Shown: positions 8,883 to 19,360 of the stretch, piece by piece
Position numbering within the stretch: the stretch's first letter is position 1
Layout of the letters: the number at the start of each line of letters is the position of its first letter
Assembly (NCBI RefSeq): GCF_037977385.1
Contig: NZ_CP150277.1
Location: 3,263,001-3,327,000, forward strand
DNA length: 64,000 nt
Source: Terribacillus sp. FSL K6-0262
GTDB lineage: Bacteria > Bacillota > Bacilli > Bacillales > Amphibacillaceae
Direction: 5' to 3'
The notes under the pieces: model-generated
The model's input: only the letters and a program-made list of their open reading frames with translations
Database searches by the model: none
Told to the model about the DNA's origin: nothing
Made by a program: the position numbers and the translations under genes

Positions 8883-10006
8883 AAAAGCTGAAAATCGGAA
8901 TCACATGTTATCCGACGCTTGGCGGTTCAGGCGTGATTGCGACAGAGCTCGGCAAGAAGCTGGCCAAAAAGGGACACGACATTCATTTCATTACATCCAG
9001 TGTCCCTTTCCGGCTCGATATGCTGCTTCCAAATGTATTTTTCCATGAAGTGGAGATGAGTCATTACCCTGTCTTCCAGTACCCGCCATATGACCTTGTA
9101 TTGGCTAATAAGATGGCAGAGGTAATCGATGAAGAAAAATTGGATGTCTTGCATGTCCATTACGCCGTTCCCCACGCAATTTGCGCGATCTTGGCCAAAG
9201 CCATCGCCAAGCATGATGTCAAAATCGTGACGACCTTGCATGGTACGGATATCACAGTACTCGGAATTGATAATGGCTTGCGCAAAATGATCATCCATGC
9301 GATCGAGGAAAGCGATGTCGTCACTGCCGTCTCGGAGAGTCTTGTGAAACAGACCAGGGAAATGCTTGACGTGGCAAGTCCGATCGATGTCGTTTATAAT
9401 TTTGTGGATGAAGAAGTGTACCGGCCGGCTGATGTGGGCGAAGTGAGGGAGCAGTTCGGCATCACAGAAGACGAGAAAGTACTCGTACATATAAGCAATT
9501 TCCGTAAAGTCAAGCGTGTACAGGATGTTGTACAGGTTTTTTCGTATGTACAAGAAAAACTGCCCGCAAAATTGCTGCTGATCGGGGACGGCCCCGAGTA
9601 CTCCGATATTCTGCGGGATGTGCAGCAGCGCGGGCTGGAGGATCAGGTTCTGTTCCTGGGCAAACGTAATAACGTGGCTGCCCTTTTAAATATGGCAGAT
9701 ATCATGCTGCTCCCTTCTGAAAAGGAGAGTTTCGGATTGGTTCTTTTGGAAGCGATGGCTTGCGGTGTACCTTGCATCGGAACGGATGTCGGGGGTATAC
9801 CTGAGGTGATCGTGCATGGGAAGAACGGCTTTACGGCACAGCTGGGGGATGTGGAGCAAATGGGAGACTTTGCGATGGATCTGTTGACGGATGAAAGGCT
9901 TTGGCAGCAGTTTTCCGAAGCATCGATCCAGCATGCAGCCGAAGCCTTCCATTCGGATAAGATTGTTGCGCAATACGAAGCAATTTATGAAGAGGTTTTA
10001 CAATGA
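8879..10006 (+). CDS. bshA: N-acetyl-alpha-D-glucosaminyl L-malate synthase
   Basis: GT4-family retaining glycosyltransferase that joins GlcNAc from UDP-GlcNAc to L-malate, the first step of bacillithiol synthesis. The N-terminal [19 protein letters not shown] loop, [20 protein letters not shown], and the nucleotide-sugar binding [18 protein letters not shown] near residue 285 are typical. It overlaps mgsA and cca by four bases each, so translation is coupled. The deacetylase partner bshB1, usually next door, is missing here; a BshB-type gene would be needed elsewhere. Confidence 0.95.
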   Translation: MKKLKIGITCYPTLGGSGVIATELGKKLAKKGHDIHFITSSVPFRLDMLLPNVFFHEVEMSHYPVFQYPPYDLVLANKMAEVIDEEKLDVLHVHYAVPHAICAILAKAIAKHDVKIVTTLHGTDITVLGIDNGLRKMIIHAIEESDVVTAVSESLVKQTREMLDVASPIDVVYNFVDEEVYRPADVGEVREQFGITEDEKVLVHISNFRKVKRVQDVVQVFSYVQEKLPAKLLLIGDGPEYSDILRDVQQRGLEDQVLFLGKRNNVAALLNMADIMLLPSEKESFGLVLLEAMACGVPCIGTDVGGIPEVIVHGKNGFTAQLGDVEQMGDFAMDLLTDERLWQQFSEASIQHAAEAFHSDKIVAQYEAIYEEVLQ

Positions 10007-11172
10007 AAATATTCGAAAAAGCATTCCGGGTCATGGAGCAGCTTGAGAACCATGGCTATGAAGCATATCTGGTCGGAGGCGCGGTGCGCGATCATCTCAT
10101 CGGAAAACAGGTCGGGGACTTGGATATTGCAACATCGGCTACACCCAGCCAGGTGATGCAAGTCTTCGATAAAGTCATCCCGATTGGTATCGAACACGGA
10201 ACCGTACTCGTTCGATTTGAGAAGGAGAGTTTTGAAATCACGACTTTCCGGACAGAGGGTGCATATTCCGATCATCGTCATCCCGACAATGTGAACTTCG
10301 TTGAGGATGTCACAGCGGATCTTGCACGGCGTGATTATACGGTCAATGCAATTGCGATGAACAAAGACGGAGAATTGGTGGATCCATTTGATGGAAGGAG
10401 CGCTATCGGGAATAAAGAGCTGATCACTGTCGGCAACGCCTTCGACCGTTTTCAGGAGGATCCTTTGCGGATGATGCGCGGGGTGCGATTTGTTTCCCAG
10501 CTGGGGTACAGGCTGGATGACGACGCCCGCAAAGTAATGGAGGAGCAGCGTTTGTGGCTGTCACGCATAGCGATCGAGCGTGTGGCGATCGAGATGGATA
10601 AATTATGCGCCGGTAAACATGTGAAAACGGCGGTACAGCTCCTCGAATCAACCAATTTATGGGAAGCAATGCCGATCTTCCATGATCATCCTGACCTGAT
10701 GGGCAAAGTGGCGTCAAGGATCAAGCCTCTGGGAAGTCTGGCAGAATGGATAGCCCTTTGTTCTTTTTTGAGCGGCAGGTCCGTCATGGATTGGGTGAAA
10801 GAATGGAAGCTCTCCAACAGCATCAAACAAGATGCTCAAAACCTCGTACAGATGATTCAGGGCGATTTCGATGCATGGTCTGTTTACCAGCTGCCGGCGC
10901 ATCTTGATGCCGGCTTTTGCCGTTTAATGGAGATCTGCAAGGATAGAGATGTGCAGGATGAACTTTCTTTCCTCAGGAGAAAGCTGCCTATCCGTCATAC
11001 CTCGGAGCTTGCTATATCCGGCGGGGATTTGATCAGCTGGTTCCCTGATAGGAAAAAAGGAAGCTGGATCCGTGATCTATTGCATGCTTGTGAAAAAGCA
11101 GTGGTGGAGAATCGGATCGAAAATGAAAAAGAACGGCTGAAGGAGTGGATCATCCGTGAACACGACGCGTAA
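10003..11172 (+). CDS. cca: CCA-adding tRNA nucleotidyltransferase
   Basis: Class II nucleotidyltransferase that builds or repairs the CCA end of tRNAs without a nucleic acid template. The catalytic head shows LVGGAVRDHL and GDLDIATSATP with the metal-binding aspartates, then RRDYTVNAIAM and the FQEDPLRMMRGVRF neck motif. Residues after about 180 form the helical body and tail. At 389 aa it is normal for Bacillus. Its end overlaps birA by 17 bases. Confidence 0.96.
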   Translation: MKIFEKAFRVMEQLENHGYEAYLVGGAVRDHLIGKQVGDLDIATSATPSQVMQVFDKVIPIGIEHGTVLVRFEKESFEITTFRTEGAYSDHRHPDNVNFVEDVTADLARRDYTVNAIAMNKDGELVDPFDGRSAIGNKELITVGNAFDRFQEDPLRMMRGVRFVSQLGYRLDDDARKVMEEQRLWLSRIAIERVAIEMDKLCAGKHVKTAVQLLESTNLWEAMPIFHDHPDLMGKVASRIKPLGSLAEWIALCSFLSGRSVMDWVKEWKLSNSIKQDAQNLVQMIQGDFDAWSVYQLPAHLDAGFCRLMEICKDRDVQDELSFLRRKLPIRHTSELAISGGDLISWFPDRKKGSWIRDLLHACEKAVVENRIENEKERLKEWIIREHDA

Positions 11173-12136
11173 TCGGCTCATCAGAATCCTTCAGGAACAT
11201 AGGACTTCGTATGTCTCCGGTCAGTACTTATCCGAACAGCTTGGCATATCCAGGGCTGCTGTATGGAAGCATATGAAAGCATTGGAGGCGGATGGATATG
11301 CGATAGATGCCATCCCGCGCAAGGGCTACCAGGTACGGCAATCACCAGATAAGCTAAGTAAAAATACGCTTAACTGGCAGCTTGATACCAAATGGATCGG
11401 TCGCAAGATCATATTTGAAGAACAGCTTGAATCGACTCAAATCCTGGCAAAATCATTGGCCGATCAAGGTGCAGTCCATGGTACGGTTGTGATAGCCGAC
11501 CAACAGACCGGCGGTAAGGGTACGAAGGGGCGCAGCTGGCATTCTCCTGCAGGTACCGGCATTTGGATGAGTTTGATCATCCGGCCGGAATTCGGACCGC
11601 GAGAGGCTGCACAGCTTACGCTGGCTGCTGCAGTGGCCATTGCGCGTGCATTCCGTAAGAATGGCATCGATGCGGCCATCAAATGGCCGAATGACATTTA
11701 CCTGGGTGGTAAAAAGCTTGCCGGGATTTTGACTGAAATGCAGGCAGAGCAGGATTATATTCAGCATATCGTACTCGGTATCGGCATCAATATAAACCAG
11801 ACCGCGACGGAAATTGCACCGGATATCCGGCATAAAGCAACTTCCTTGCGTATCGAAACGGATAAGGAATGGAACAGGCAGGAACTGGTTCATCTTATTT
11901 GGAAAGAGTTTGAGGAAGTCTATTCGCTCTATACAAAAAGAGGTTTTCAAGTCATCCGGGACGAATGGATGCAGTATGCGCTGCGTCTCGGACATCGAGT
12001 AAAAGCAACTGCCCCGTCCGCTGTGTTTGAAGCGGTTTTCAAAGGTATCGGGGAGGACGGCGAGCTTTTGTTGGAAAATGACGATGGCAGTCTAGAGAGA
12101 CTGTTTTCTGCCGAATTGGAATGGAAAGAGGAGTAG
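11156..12136 (+). CDS. birA: Biotin-protein ligase and biotin operon repressor
   Basis: The first 65 residues form a winged helix ([21 protein letters not shown]) that binds the biotin operator. The ligase domain (about 80-270) has [13 protein letters not shown] for biotinyl-[23 protein letters not shown] with the catalytic lysine, and GIGININQ; a small SH3-like C-terminal domain follows. It activates biotin to biotinyl-AMP and attaches it to carboxylases. The GTG start is preceded by AAGGAG inside cca. No biotin operon is visible in the window, so the regulatory targets lie elsewhere. Confidence 0.94.
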   Translation: MNTTRNRLIRILQEHRTSYVSGQYLSEQLGISRAAVWKHMKALEADGYAIDAIPRKGYQVRQSPDKLSKNTLNWQLDTKWIGRKIIFEEQLESTQILAKSLADQGAVHGTVVIADQQTGGKGTKGRSWHSPAGTGIWMSLIIRPEFGPREAAQLTLAAAVAIARAFRKNGIDAAIKWPNDIYLGGKKLAGILTEMQAEQDYIQHIVLGIGININQTATEIAPDIRHKATSLRIETDKEWNRQELVHLIWKEFEEVYSLYTKRGFQVIRDEWMQYALRLGHRVKATAPSAVFEAVFKGIGEDGELLLENDDGSLERLFSAELEWKEE

Positions 12137-12140
12137 TACA

Positions 12141-12977
12141 ATGAAAACGAGACTCGATTTTCAAAAAATGAAAGAAACTAATGAGAAGATCACCATGGTC
12201 ACGGCTTATGATTACCCAACAGCAAAACTGGCGCAGCAGGCTGGCATCGACATGCTTTTAGTCGGGGATTCACTCGGAATGGTCGTCCTCGGCTATGATA
12301 GCACCATCCCTGTCACCGTCGAGGATATGATCCATCATGGAAAAGCCGTCACAAGAGGCGGAAATGATACGTTTGTCGTGGTGGATATGCCGTTTATGAC
12401 CTATCACGTATCAGTGGAGGCGACTGTACCGCAAGCAAAACGTATCTTCCAGGAAACCGGGGCACAGGCTCTAAAGCTCGAAGGAGCTGATCAGGTCATC
12501 CTGGACAGCATAAAAGCACTGGCGACAGGAGGGATTCCTGTTGTCGGTCATCTTGGTTTGACACCTCAATCCGTTCACATGCTGGGCGGCTATAAAGTAC
12601 AGGGAAAAAGCGAGCAGACGGCAAAACAGCTGCTTGAAGATGCACGAAAAGTGGAGGCTGCCGGCGCCATCGCACTTGTTTTGGAATGTGTCCCGAAACA
12701 ATTGGCCGCACTCATAACGAAAGAGGTTTCCATTCCAGTCATCGGCATCGGTGCAGGAGTGGAGGTGGATGGACAAGTGCTTGTCTTCCATGATCTAAGC
12801 AGATTCGGTGTCGACCGTTTGCCGAAATTCGCCGTGAGCTATGCTGACTTGAACGAAACCGTCACGAACGTGTTCACCACTTATCGCGAAAATGTAAAAC
12901 ACGGTATCTTCCCGAATGACGAGCAGAGTTTTACAATGGACGAAGCAGCATTGCCGAAAGCAGGTGAACGGCAATGA
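12141..12977 (+). CDS. panB: 3-methyl-2-oxobutanoate hydroxymethyltransferase
   Basis: Transfers a hydroxymethyl group from methylenetetrahydrofolate to alpha-ketoisovalerate to give ketopantoate, the committed step to pantothenate. Motifs [38 protein letters not shown], and [17 protein letters not shown] are characteristic. The 278-aa length is typical. It starts four bases after birA with a GAGGAG site and overlaps panC by four bases, forming a panBCD unit. Confidence 0.97.
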   Translation: MKTRLDFQKMKETNEKITMVTAYDYPTAKLAQQAGIDMLLVGDSLGMVVLGYDSTIPVTVEDMIHHGKAVTRGGNDTFVVVDMPFMTYHVSVEATVPQAKRIFQETGAQALKLEGADQVILDSIKALATGGIPVVGHLGLTPQSVHMLGGYKVQGKSEQTAKQLLEDARKVEAAGAIALVLECVPKQLAALITKEVSIPVIGIGAGVEVDGQVLVFHDLSRFGVDRLPKFAVSYADLNETVTNVFTTYRENVKHGIFPNDEQSFTMDEAALPKAGERQ

Positions 12978-13843
12978 AGATCATTACGACATTAGAAGCG
13001 CTGCAGCAGGAGAGAAAGCAGCTTGCCAAAGAGCAGAAATCCGTGGGGTATGTAGCGACGATGGGCTTTTTGCATGAAGGCCATCAAGCCTTGATGAAAC
13101 GCTCCAAGGCAGAAAATGATATCACTGTATTGAGTATATTCGTCAATCCGCTCCAATTCGGCGAAGGGGAGGATTTTGACACCTATCCGCGTGATGCCGA
13201 GCGTGATCGGCTAATCGCCGAACAGGAAGGCGTCGATATCGTCTTCATGCCCGAAGCTGCAGCCATGTATCCAGGGAATAGCACGATCAAGCTTCAAGTC
13301 ACAGATCGTGTCGATGTGCTGTGCGGTAAATCCAGACCAGGTCATTTCGATGGTGTTGTCACCGTATTGGCGAAGCTTTTCCACTTGATCCAGCCGGATC
13401 GAGCGTACTTCGGGCTGAAGGATGCACAGCAAGTCGCAGTTGTCCAAGCATTGGTCCATGATCTTAATTTCCCGCTTGAAGTCGTGCCGGTGCCGACTGT
13501 CCGGGAAGCCGACGGATTAGCGAAAAGCAGCCGGAATGTTTATTTATCGGAGCAGGAGCGGCAAGCAGCACCAGCGATTTACCGTGCATTGCAGCAAGCG
13601 AAGCAAAGCATCGAAGACGGGGAGGATGATGCTGATAAAATCGTGTCTGCAGTAAAAGAATTTATAAACAGCGAGACAAATGGTAGAATAGACTACGTTG
13701 AAATTTTGTCTTATCCGGCACTGAAGCCAGTGAGCAGGATTGAATCACGTATCATCATCGCAGCGGCTGTCTTTTTCGATAAGGCGAGATTGATCGACAA
13801 TTTGGTATTGGAAGCGGACGGATCTGTCATGGACCGTTTTTGA
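12974..13843 (+). CDS. panC: Pantothenate synthetase
   Basis: ATP-dependent ligase joining pantoate and beta-alanine. The nucleotidyl-transferase motif [31 protein letters not shown], the [21 protein letters not shown] region and KSSRNVYL (the KMSKS-like loop) are clear. At 289 aa it is of normal length. It is translationally coupled to panB and followed 16 bases later by panD, which makes the beta-alanine it uses. Confidence 0.97.
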   Translation: MKIITTLEALQQERKQLAKEQKSVGYVATMGFLHEGHQALMKRSKAENDITVLSIFVNPLQFGEGEDFDTYPRDAERDRLIAEQEGVDIVFMPEAAAMYPGNSTIKLQVTDRVDVLCGKSRPGHFDGVVTVLAKLFHLIQPDRAYFGLKDAQQVAVVQALVHDLNFPLEVVPVPTVREADGLAKSSRNVYLSEQERQAAPAIYRALQQAKQSIEDGEDDADKIVSAVKEFINSETNGRIDYVEILSYPALKPVSRIESRIIIAAAVFFDKARLIDNLVLEADGSVMDRF

Positions 13844-13859
13844 CATAGGAGGAAAAAAG

Positions 13860-14246
13860 ATGTTTCGCACAATGATGAAAGCGAAAATACATCGCGCCCG
13901 GGTCACGGAAGCGAACCTTAATTACGTTGGCAGTATAACGATAGACACGCACATACTCGAACAGGTAGGCATACTGCCTCATGAAAAAGTCCAAATCGTG
14001 AACAATAATAATGGAGCCCGTCTCGAAACATATGTGATTCCTGGTGAGCGGCATAGCGGTGTCATCTGCCTTAATGGGGCTGCTGCACGTCTTGTGCAAA
14101 GAGATGATGTAGTGATCATCGTTTCTTATGCCATGCTTTCCGATGAGGAACTGGCTGATTTCAAGCCGAAGATTGCCTTGATGAATGAAGATAACACAGT
14201 GAAAGAAATCATCGAGGAGGAACCGCCGCTTACAGTGATGTTGTAA
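13860..14246 (+). CDS. panD: Aspartate 1-decarboxylase precursor
   Basis: Pyruvoyl-dependent decarboxylase giving beta-alanine for pantothenate. The proenzyme cleaves itself at the Gly-Ser bond in NYVGSITID (about residues 24-25), turning the serine into the pyruvoyl group. [14 protein letters not shown] at the start and [10 protein letters not shown] are family signatures. The length is 128 aa. An AGGAGG site precedes it. It is the last gene of the operon, closed by a strong terminator. Confidence 0.97.
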   Translation: MFRTMMKAKIHRARVTEANLNYVGSITIDTHILEQVGILPHEKVQIVNNNNGARLETYVIPGERHSGVICLNGAAARLVQRDDVVIIVSYAMLSDEELADFKPKIALMNEDNTVKEIIEEEPPLTVML

Positions 14247-14267
14247 TGGCGGAGAGAATCGGACGAT

Positions 14268-14302
14268 AAGACTCTTATCACAGATAAGAGTCTTTCTTTT
14301 CT
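14268..14302 (+). terminator. Terminator closing the dapB-panD operon
   Basis: A perfect 12-bp stem (AAGACTCTTATC / GATAAGAGTCTT) with a 3-base loop, followed by TCTTTTCT. Confidence 0.88.
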
Positions 14303-14323
14303 AAGCAGTATGGAGGGTGGAGT

Positions 14324-17089
14324 ATGGATAAATTTGTAGTGGTGGATCTAGAAACAACAGGACATGCGCCGTCGAATGGCGATAAAATCATAGAGGTCGG
14401 GATTGTCGTCATCCAAGGACGTGTGATCACGGATCAATTTCAGACGATGCTGGATCCCGGTATGCCGATTCCACCTTTCATTTCCCAGCTGACAGGTATC
14501 ACCGATGAAGATGTAGCTGGCGCTCCGCAATTCGAGGATGTAGCAGATGAGATTTCGGCCTTTTTCAAAGACAGCTATGTGGTTGCGCATAATGCAAACT
14601 TCGATCTTCGGTTTTTGAATAGTGCATTGGAAATGGCAGGATTTACGCCGATAAACCGCCCTGTCCTCGATACGGTGGAGCTGGCACGCATCCTGCTGCC
14701 GACAGCTCCAAGCTATAAGCTGAGTGTGCTCAGTGAGCATCTATCCTTCGAGCATGATCGGCCGCATAGGGCGCTGTCCGATACGCTTGTAACGGCAGAA
14801 CTTTTGCTTTCTTTGCTGAAAGAGCTGGGAAGATTGCCATATGAGACGGTTTCCCACCTCCTGACACTTGAAAGAGCCTTGAAAAGTGATTTGCGAAGCT
14901 TGCTTGAGGATCGTCTGGAAGAGCTGGCCTTCGAGGATACAGAGGATGACGAGCTGGAGGTTTTCCGCGGACTGGCCATTCGAAAAGTTCCCCAGGAGCA
15001 GGCTGAGGCTTCGGCTGTCACACAGTCCTTCGGGGAGATAGCCGATCAGCTGTATCAAAAAGACGGCTGGCTTGCAGAAGGAATGACCGGCTATGAACCG
15101 AGGAAAAGCCAGGTAGAGATGAGTGAGCAGATATTCGATGTCTTTCAATCGGGGAAGCACGCACTTTTGGAAGCTGAAACAGGGACTGGTAAATCACTCG
15201 CATATCTTTTGCCTGCTGTTTATACAGCGGTCAAGGAGAGCAGCAGGGTGATCATCAGCACCCATCTGACTCAATTGCAGGCACAGCTGATGGATAAGGA
15301 GATCCCGCTTCTGCAAGGTATTTTGCCGTTTTCGTTCAAGGCCGCCTTGCTGAAAGGGAAGCAGCATTATTTAAGCTTGAGCCGATTTGAATCCGAACTG
15401 CAGCAAACAGCAAATGACAATTATGATATTGCGCTTACCAAGGCGATTTTGCTTGTCTGGCTGACAATGACCGAAACCGGGGATATTGATGAAGTGAACC
15501 TGCCTTCCAGCGGCAAGCGATTTTTCCTGCATATGTCTGCCGATGCAGAAGACACACAAGATCCATTTTCGCCTTGGTTTTCACGCTCTTTTTATCAAAG
15601 GGCGAAGAAGGCAGCATGGCAGGCGGACGTGATCGTGACCAATCATGCTTTGCTTTGCAGTGATATGCAGGAAGAATATCAGCTGCTGCCTTCGTATCAG
15701 CGTGTCATCATCGATGAAGCGCATCATTTTGAAGCAACGGCAGCAAAGCATTTCGGCTTGGCATTGGATTATGTGTCGATTCACCATATGCTTTCCCATG
15801 CAAATACAGTGTATGAGAAGGCGACGGATGAGCTTCCCAATACACAGGCAGAGATGCTGATTTGGTCAAGCTTATGGGATCAAACCAAAGTGGAAGCGGA
15901 CGATATGTTCCGATATATCCATGACTTCGTTTTATCCCAGCACAAAAAGAAGCTGGGCACCAATGATATCGGACGGCTCCAGCTGCGGCTTGAAGAAGTC
16001 CGGGATACAAAACAGATGCAAGTCATCGCGGAAATGAGCAGCAGATTATCATTCAGCGTACGGGACTGCATCCATCATCTTCTGCAGCTGACAAAGACGG
16101 CAGATAAGCAAGGGGACAAAAAGATTTCGGATTCCTTGCGCAATACAGTCGATCAGCTGCAGACCATCATCGATGACATTGAGCGGATGTTCCTGGTGTA
16201 TGGTGACGAGGAAGTGAAGTGGATCGAGGTCGATATGTATGGGGCGCGCAATGCAGTGTACCTTTACAGTGAACCGTTGGATATCGCCGATTTATTGCTG
16301 GAGCATTTTTTTGCCGAAAAGAAAAGTATCGTGCTGACGAGTGCGACCTTGACGATGAAGCAGTCATTTGCTTTCATTCAGGAGCAGCTGGGATTGGACG
16401 ATTTGACTGTCACCAGGCGGTTCGATTCTCCTTATTCCTATAAAGACCAAGTGCAGCTGCTGGTCCCGAATGACTTTCCAGATGTAAGGGGCAAGGATAA
16501 TTATCCTTTCATCTATGCGGTTTGCGAAGCGATCCTCAGCCTGGCTTCCATCACGGAAGGCCGGATGCTGGTGTTATTCACTTCTTATGATATGCTGAAA
16601 AAAGCTTATGGACTCTTGAAGGAGCTGACCGAGGATCAGGATTATTCCCTCATAGCCCAAGGCATTACGAGCGGCAGCCGTGACAGGTTGAAGAAAAATT
16701 TCCAAAGCAATAAAAAGGCCATCCTCTTTGGAACGAGTTCATTCTGGGAAGGCGTGGACATACCGGGGGATGATTTGAGCTGTCTTGTCATTGCGCGCCT
16801 GCCATTCCAGCCGCCGGATCATCCGATATATGAAGCGAAAGCTGCCAAATTGAAGGCTGAGGGAAAGAATGCCTTCATGGAGCTTGCCTTGCCGAATGCC
16901 GTCATCCGCTTCAAGCAGGGATTCGGCCGGCTGATCCGTTCTTCAAGCGACAGGGGCATCGTTTTCGTATGTGATGACAGGATGATGAAGACAAGATATG
17001 GAAGCTACTTCACGGATTCCATCCCGGCAGTGCCTACACATTATAAGAGCACATCCGAGCTTTTGGAGCTGGCGGAGGATTGGTTATAA
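14324..17089 (+). CDS. dinG: DinG-type helicase with 3'-5' exonuclease domain
   Basis: A 921-aa two-part enzyme. Residues 1-180 form a DEDD exonuclease (VVDLETTG, NANFDLRFL, HRALSDT). From about 250 a superfamily 2 XPD/DinG-like helicase follows: Walker A EAETGTGKSLAYL (about 283), DEAHH box (about 463), GTSSFWEGVDIPG and QGFGRLIR motifs near the end. I see no obvious iron-sulfur cysteine cluster in the helicase part, as in the Bacillus form, which was described as an exonuclease rather than an active helicase. A GGAGGGTGGAG site precedes the ATG. Position after panD matches B. subtilis. Confidence 0.94.
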   Translation: MDKFVVVDLETTGHAPSNGDKIIEVGIVVIQGRVITDQFQTMLDPGMPIPPFISQLTGITDEDVAGAPQFEDVADEISAFFKDSYVVAHNANFDLRFLNSALEMAGFTPINRPVLDTVELARILLPTAPSYKLSVLSEHLSFEHDRPHRALSDTLVTAELLLSLLKELGRLPYETVSHLLTLERALKSDLRSLLEDRLEELAFEDTEDDELEVFRGLAIRKVPQEQAEASAVTQSFGEIADQLYQKDGWLAEGMTGYEPRKSQVEMSEQIFDVFQSGKHALLEAETGTGKSLAYLLPAVYTAVKESSRVIISTHLTQLQAQLMDKEIPLLQGILPFSFKAALLKGKQHYLSLSRFESELQQTANDNYDIALTKAILLVWLTMTETGDIDEVNLPSSGKRFFLHMSADAEDTQDPFSPWFSRSFYQRAKKAAWQADVIVTNHALLCSDMQEEYQLLPSYQRVIIDEAHHFEATAAKHFGLALDYVSIHHMLSHANTVYEKATDELPNTQAEMLIWSSLWDQTKVEADDMFRYIHDFVLSQHKKKLGTNDIGRLQLRLEEVRDTKQMQVIAEMSSRLSFSVRDCIHHLLQLTKTADKQGDKKISDSLRNTVDQLQTIIDDIERMFLVYGDEEVKWIEVDMYGARNAVYLYSEPLDIADLLLEHFFAEKKSIVLTSATLTMKQSFAFIQEQLGLDDLTVTRRFDSPYSYKDQVQLLVPNDFPDVRGKDNYPFIYAVCEAILSLASITEGRMLVLFTSYDMLKKAYGLLKELTEDQDYSLIAQGITSGSRDRLKKNFQSNKKAILFGTSSFWEGVDIPGDDLSCLVIARLPFQPPDHPIYEAKAAKLKAEGKNAFMELALPNAVIRFKQGFGRLIRSSSDRGIVFVCDDRMMKTRYGSYFTDSIPAVPTHYKSTSELLELAEDWL

Positions 17090-17162
17090 AAAAAGTGCGT
17101 CACTAGGACGCACAACTGCTGGGGAGAAGGAAGAATTTTGTTGAAAAAACTTGGAACTCGTC

Positions 17163-17192
17163 TTAGAATTACACCAGGACTACTGGTATAAT
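17163..17192 (+). promoter_or_regulatory. Probable sigma-A promoter upstream of ypmA
   Basis: TTAGAA, 18 bases, then an extended -10 TGGTATAAT. It lies about 100 bases before the ypmA start, in the 200-base gap after dinG. Confidence 0.55.
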
Positions 17193-17289
17193 AAGAATTG
17201 GATTGCTTCTCAACATACATTAGTTTGCTGCAGAAAGCCATCTCTATGAGTAACAAATCATGTAAATGGATTGCTCGGAGGTAACAAGG

Positions 17290-17463
17290 ATGGAAAATAA
17301 CAAGATGGAAACATTGTCCACCGTTCGTGTGCAATACAGCAGCGACCTGTACAAGCTGGTCGATTCCCTGAACCGCACACTGAAGGAAAAGGACTTGATG
17401 TTCGGATTAGCATTGGATGAGGAAAATCATGATACGGCGATATTCACGATTTACCGTACCTAA
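17290..17463 (+). CDS. ypmA: Small protein YpmA (DUF4264)
   Basis: A 57-aa soluble protein with no membrane segment. Size, sequence style (VQYSSDLYKLVDSLNRTLKEK) and position between dinG and ypmB fit B. subtilis YpmA, whose role is unknown. CGGAGG lies nine bases before the ATG at 17290, which decides the start over an in-frame ATG at 17266 that lies upstream of that site. The 3' end overlaps ypmB by 35 bases in another frame. Confidence 0.85.
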   Translation: MENNKMETLSTVRVQYSSDLYKLVDSLNRTLKEKDLMFGLALDEENHDTAIFTIYRT

Positions 17464-17959
17464 ATGGGCCAAGATCACACTGTTCAGTGCTTTGGCTGTT
17501 CTGCTGATCGTCCTCGGCTGCGGGATATACGTGTATAGCACGGCTCAGCATGCTCGTACAGACGGCTTCGAAGCTTCAGAGAAGTTCGCGCTCGAGAATA
17601 CGGAGCTGGAGAACGTCGATGAAGTGACACGCTTCAATGGCGAGCATGTATATCATGTCGTGAGAGGCAAGCAGTCTGACGGAACAGATGCCATCGCCTT
17701 TATCAGGAAGGGCGAGAAAGATGCGGACAAAATCATTTATACGACCGACTCAGCTGATGAAGAGCAAGTCGAGAGCAGCTGGAAATCAGCGTGCGGAGCG
17801 GACTGTGATATGGACGATGTCCGGCTGGGATTATATGATGGCTCGCCCGCTTGGGAAGTGACCTATCGGGATGGACAGGATCGCCTCGGCTACAGCTATT
17901 ACACATTAGATGGTACAGAGCAGCTGGAAAACTTTGCTTTATCAAACCAATATCAATAA
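17429..17959 (+). CDS. ypmB: YpmB, PepSY-like membrane-anchored protein
   Basis: A 176-aa protein with one N-terminal membrane segment (about residues 14-36, ITLFSALAVLLIVLGCGIYV) and an extracytoplasmic domain containing two repeated PepSY-like halves (VYHVVRGKQSDGTDAIAFI and AWEVTYRDGQDRLGYSYY). The function is unknown; PepSY-like domains often inhibit proteases. The ATG at 17429 has GAGG seven bases upstream inside ypmA. In B. subtilis aspB separates ypmB from asnS; aspB is absent here. Confidence 0.85.
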   Translation: MIRRYSRFTVPKWAKITLFSALAVLLIVLGCGIYVYSTAQHARTDGFEASEKFALENTELENVDEVTRFNGEHVYHVVRGKQSDGTDAIAFIRKGEKDADKIIYTTDSADEEQVESSWKSACGADCDMDDVRLGLYDGSPAWEVTYRDGQDRLGYSYYTLDGTEQLENFALSNQYQ

Positions 17960-17998
17960 CACAACTACATATGTAGGACAGACAATGGAGGGTTCTTT

Positions 17999-19291
17999 TT
18001 GAAGACAACGATCGCTAAGCTTAGTGAACATGTAGGAGAAGAAGTGACAATCGGGGCATGGCTCCGCAATAAACGATCAAGCGGGAAGATCGCATTCCTG
18101 CAGCTGCGTGACGGAACCGGGTTCGTTCAAGGAGTCGTCGTGAAGAATGACGTATCGGAGGAAGTGTTCCAGACGGCAAAGAACATGACGCAGGAAACAT
18201 CCCTTTATGTTACAGGTAAAGTAGTGGAGGACAGCCGTTCTTCCTTCGGATATGAGATTCAAGTGGCAGACTTGGAAGTTATCCACACTTCCACGGATTA
18301 TCCGATTACACCAAAGGAACATGGTACGGAATTCCTGATGGATAACCGTCATCTATGGCTCCGCTCCCAAAAACAGCATGCGGTGATGAAAATCCGTAAT
18401 GAAATCATCCGCGCGACCTATGAATACTTCCATGAAAATGGCTATACAAAAATCGACCCGCCGATCCTGACGGGATCTTCTGCAGAAGGCACAACGGAAT
18501 TGTTCCATACAAAATACTTCGATGAAGAAGCATACCTTTCCCAAAGCGGACAGCTTTACATGGAAGCTGCAGCAATGGCATTCAACAAAGTATTCTCCTT
18601 CGGTCCTACATTCCGGGCAGAAAAATCCAAAACCAGACGCCATTTGATCGAATTCTGGATGATCGAGCCGGAGATGGCATTCGTCGAGCATGAGGAAAGC
18701 TTGGAAATCCAGGAGAACTACATCAGCCATCTTGTCGCTTCTGTGCTCAAGAACTGCAAACTGGACCTTGAAATCCTTGGACGTGATACGGAGAAACTGG
18801 CTAAAGTCACGGCGCCATTCCCGCGCATCACATATGATGAAGCAATCGAATTGCTGAAAGAAAAAGGATTCGATGATATCGAGTGGGGAGAAGATTTCGG
18901 AGCTCCGCATGAAACTGCAATTGCAGAAAGCTTTGATAAACCAGTGTTCATCACGCATTATCCAGCGGCGATCAAAGCATTCTACATGAAGCCAGATCCA
19001 AATCGGGAAGAAGTCGTATTATGCGCCGACTTGATTGCACCGGAAGGCTACGGAGAAATCATCGGCGGATCCCAGCGCATCGATGACCTTGAGTTAATGG
19101 AAAAACGCTATGAGGAACATAATCTGACTGGCGATGCGTACAATTGGTACTTGGAATTGCGCAAATACGGCAGTGTGCCGCATTCAGGTTTCGGACTGGG
19201 ACTTGAACGGACAGTAGCATGGCTATCCGGCGTGGAGCATGTTCGTGAAACGATTCCATTCCCGCGTCTTTTGAACCGTCTATACCCATAA
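17999..19291 (+). CDS. asnS: Asparagine--tRNA ligase
   Basis: Class IIb aminoacyl-tRNA synthetase. The N-terminal OB-fold (about 1-105) binds the anticodon. The catalytic domain shows motif 2 ([19 protein letters not shown]) and motif 3 ([13 protein letters not shown]) near the C-terminus. At 430 aa it has the length of Bacillus AsnS. The TTG start is supported by GGAGGG seven bases upstream. Only 39 bases separate it from ypmB, too short for a T-box leader, so co-transcription is likely. Confidence 0.96.
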   Translation: MKTTIAKLSEHVGEEVTIGAWLRNKRSSGKIAFLQLRDGTGFVQGVVVKNDVSEEVFQTAKNMTQETSLYVTGKVVEDSRSSFGYEIQVADLEVIHTSTDYPITPKEHGTEFLMDNRHLWLRSQKQHAVMKIRNEIIRATYEYFHENGYTKIDPPILTGSSAEGTTELFHTKYFDEEAYLSQSGQLYMEAAAMAFNKVFSFGPTFRAEKSKTRRHLIEFWMIEPEMAFVEHEESLEIQENYISHLVASVLKNCKLDLEILGRDTEKLAKVTAPFPRITYDEAIELLKEKGFDDIEWGEDFGAPHETAIAESFDKPVFITHYPAAIKAFYMKPDPNREEVVLCADLIAPEGYGEIIGGSQRIDDLELMEKRYEEHNLTGDAYNWYLELRKYGSVPHSGFGLGLERTVAWLSGVEHVRETIPFPRLLNRLYP

Positions 19292-19360
19292 TATAATGAT
19301 TATCTGACGATCCCTTGTCGAATGACGAGGGATTGTCCTATTAAAGGAAGGAGAACCCAG

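Noticed and set aside
17960-17998. Looked for a T-box leader before asnS
   Set aside because: The gap to ypmB is 39 bases, far too short for a T-box.
18353-18958. 200-codon minus-strand frame inside asnS
   Set aside because: Antisense of a strongly conserved synthetase gene, with no ribosome binding site.
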